34,357 nt of DNA, taken from positions 1 through 34,357 of the forward strand of contig JBNGIQ010005208.1 of assembly GCA_049999765.1 (NCBI GenBank), given 5' to 3'. The number at the start of each line of letters is the position of its first letter. The stretch's first letter is position 1. The stretch is from Phaeoceros laevis (taxonomy: Eukaryota; Anthocerotophyta; Anthocerotopsida; Notothyladales). Positions 32,830-34,357 of this stretch are shown here, in pieces. The notes under the pieces were generated by a model, which saw nothing but the letters and a program-made list of their open reading frames with translations, made no database searches and was not told the DNA's origin. The position numbers and the translations under genes are program-made.

Positions 32830-32994
32830 GTAGTTGCTATGTGGTATAGAAATATTTGTTATTAAACATGTGCAAGGGTATGCACTATGCAGTGCATAGC
32901 AATGTGCATATATTTTAGGGATATCCCTTCCTTTAGTGTAGTTGCTATGTGGTATAGAAAATTTGTTATTAAACATGTGCAAGGGTATGCACTA
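32830..32994 (+). repeat. 108-bp tandem repeat in the foldback core
   Basis: A unit beginning GTAGTTGCTATGTGGTATAG starts at 32830 and again at 32938, nearly identical for 57 bp. The part between the copies (32899-32934) also matches DNA outside the element at 32019-32054 in 33 of 36 bases. AAATAAATAAATAAG follows at about 33039-33054. Confidence 0.8.
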
Positions 32995-33318
32995 GCATGC
33001 ACGCACTGTGCAGTGCTATGTGCACCATACGCCTAATGATAAATAAATAAATAAGGGTATGCACCAAAACTTAAGATGTACATTCACTTCCAAGATCTTA
33101 ATGGCCTTAATTCCCTACTTGCAAGAAATGCGTTTCCTCCAGCTGAGAAACGCAAGAAACGCGTTTCAGCGTTTCCACATTTCGCATTTCCAGGTTTCTA
33201 TGCCGTTTTCAGAATAATGCCACGACGGGAATAAAAAAAAGCGTGAAACGCCACGCAAAACGAAAACGCATTTCTTAAAAAATGAGTTACAACTTACAAG
33301 TCGCGCGACTTAACTACT

Positions 33319-33365
33319 CGAATCGTTACTAGGATGGGGGACGCCCCCATCCGAGTAGCGATTCG
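33319..33365. repeat. 47-nt hairpin in the right arm
   Basis: A 22-nt arm (CGAATCGTTACTAGGATGGG...) pairs with the arm ending at 33365 with only two mismatches and a 3-nt loop, ACG. Variants of the arm (GAATC-CTAC-GGGATGGGG) recur at about 32240-32295 and 33395-33435, so this unit has multiplied inside the element. Confidence 0.7.
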
Positions 33366-33601
33366 CCAAGTAGTTGTTGTGCGACTTAACTACTCGAATG
33401 GCTACTGGGATGGGGATCCCGGAAGCGATTCCAGTAGTTAAGTTGCCCTTTATAAGTCTCTAACGGCCCGCCCCTACGCCGTGTAACACGTTATTATTTA
33501 AATCTTAAAATCTTAAAATACAATAGAAAGGAGCCTACTCCCGCTTCCTTGAGACACTAGCCATACTAAGGAAACGTGTTTCCATTTCCACCGTTTCTTA
33601 A

Positions 33602-34357
33602 GCAACTGCAACTAAGCTTAATTTATTTAGGGATTTTAAAAGAAATTTTCGTAGAGCCACCAAAAGATTTTTTCTTTCTCCATCCAATAAAGAAACAAAA
33701 GTAAATTTAGTATACGAAGCTAACCCATAAGCTATAAAAGCATTGTAAGGTGAGTTCTACTACTGATGGAACTCCTGGCTCTCAATAGTAGGAAAAAATA
33801 CAAATTGAGTGTGATCTATATCCATAGGGATGTGCCATTTGTCACTTAACGTAAGTGGAGCAAAAGGAGCTTGGACGACGCATTGCTCTGCTTTAGGAGT
33901 AGACTTGTTGACAATAATTTTCAAACCCTTGTCTTCGATTACATCCTTCTTGTAGCTAATATGCGAAAAAGGTCTTGTTGTGTCTTTGACACATTCACTT
34001 GAAGAATTTGTATCGTCCATATCTCCTTCAAATATAAAACAATATTCAGATATAATATCGTAGAACTCACATTATGACAGCATGACATACATATTAACGA
34101 CTAGAAACATCAAATACATACAACATTGCACAAATTGAATATCGTGATTACGTTTGCAGCAACATATAAATGACAACTATCTAATACATTGTACCAACCT
34201 AAAAATCTGCCAGATACATATAGAAGTGAGGTTGAAAAAAAAACTTATTACTAGACGGTAATCACCGAGAAACGACTAATGCCACTTGAGAGCTTGCCCA
34301 TATATATATTGAACATTGCATATACATATATAGGCATTTGCATATGTGACCGACTGT
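33602..34357. other. AT-rich end of the window
   Basis: The DNA is strongly AT-rich with ATATATA runs near 34300-34340. It contains one possible short gene (33760-34020, listed separately). No RNA gene or known element is recognised. Confidence 0.5.
33760..34020 (-). CDS. Hypothetical 86-residue ORF
   Basis: An ATG-initiated frame of 86 codons, in AT-rich DNA, ends with two consecutive stop codons near 33757-33762. The protein is mixed polar and hydrophobic, with a proline/aromatic C-terminal half (WHIPMDIDHTQFVFF). There is no signal peptide, membrane helix or motif I recognise. It could be an exon of a larger gene continuing off the window or a mobile-element fragment. Weakly supported. 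Confidence 0.25.
   Translation of the reverse strand: MDDTNSSSECVKDTTRPFSHISYKKDVIEDKGLKIIVNKSTPKAEQCVVQAPFAPLTLSDKWHIPMDIDHTQFVFFPTIESQEFHQ

Larger units (their letters stand above)
32070..33601. mobile_element. Non-coding foldback / long-TIR DNA element bounded by TTAA
   Basis: The outer ends are inverted copies: TTAAGAAACGGTGGAAA at 32070 matches the reverse complement of the sequence ending at 33601. Similarity continues inward for more than 200 bp, including the GTCTCAAGGA, AGGCTC, GATTTAAAT-TAACGT and CGGTTAGA blocks. A second inverted pair lies inside (about 32619-32809 against 33124-33312), rich in AAACGCGTTTC and AAGTCGCGCGACTT palindromes. The element is therefore an interrupted giant palindrome around a 300-bp core of tandem repeats. 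TTAA flanks both ends and may be the target duplication. No transposase frame exists, so it would be non-autonomous. Family unknown. Confidence 0.8.

Noticed and set aside
32070-33601. CRISPR-like array in the repeat-rich end
   Set aside because: Repeats are irregular in length and spacing, mostly inverted, and the genome is a plant's. No cas-type genes are present.

Overview
The window is nuclear DNA from a land plant, most likely a non-seed plant such as a bryophyte, lycophyte or fern; I cannot name the species. Evidence: GT-AG introns of mostly 70-400 bp, plant gene families (LRR receptor kinase with one LRR per exon, EAT1/TIP2-type bHLH factor, cytosolic HSP90 ending MEEVD, plant serine carboxypeptidase-like protein), plant retroelements, and an intact GH30 glycosidase, a family not typical of seed plants. 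It is draft assembly with one 400-N gap.

Layout. Positions 1-5560 are repeats: a G-rich minisatellite, a cluster of inverted repeats, then a decayed Ty3/gypsy element on the minus strand (about 280-4201) with its primer binding site and right-hand LTR. The LTR abuts, and appears to interrupt, an older LINE remnant (4202-5560). After 2.5 kb with no recognisable gene comes an 18-exon LRR receptor-like kinase (8039-13221, plus). A possible small CS-domain gene (14008-14466) sits in the 4 kb before a five-exon bHLH transcription factor (17256-19755, plus). HSP90 (22836-20171, minus) converges on the bHLH gene and has heat shock elements upstream. An intronless ZIP-family metal transporter (25242-23596, minus) precedes HSP90 in the same orientation. 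An intronless, GC-rich GH30 glycosidase (26741-28168, plus) converges on a serine carboxypeptidase-like gene (30835-28320, minus) whose exons are clear but whose reading frame breaks in about three places. From 31 kb to the end the DNA is AT-rich and full of hairpins, dominated by a 1.5-kb foldback element (32070-33601) bounded by TTAA.

The genes are independent eukaryotic transcription units with no shared pathway visible. The least explained items are the foldback element with its nested 54-nt hairpin, the GH30 gene as a transfer candidate, the tandemly duplicated ZIP fold, and the lesions in the kinase and carboxypeptidase genes. The kinase gap looks false: a 16-bp sequence is repeated on both sides, and merging the copies restores an 818-codon frame.
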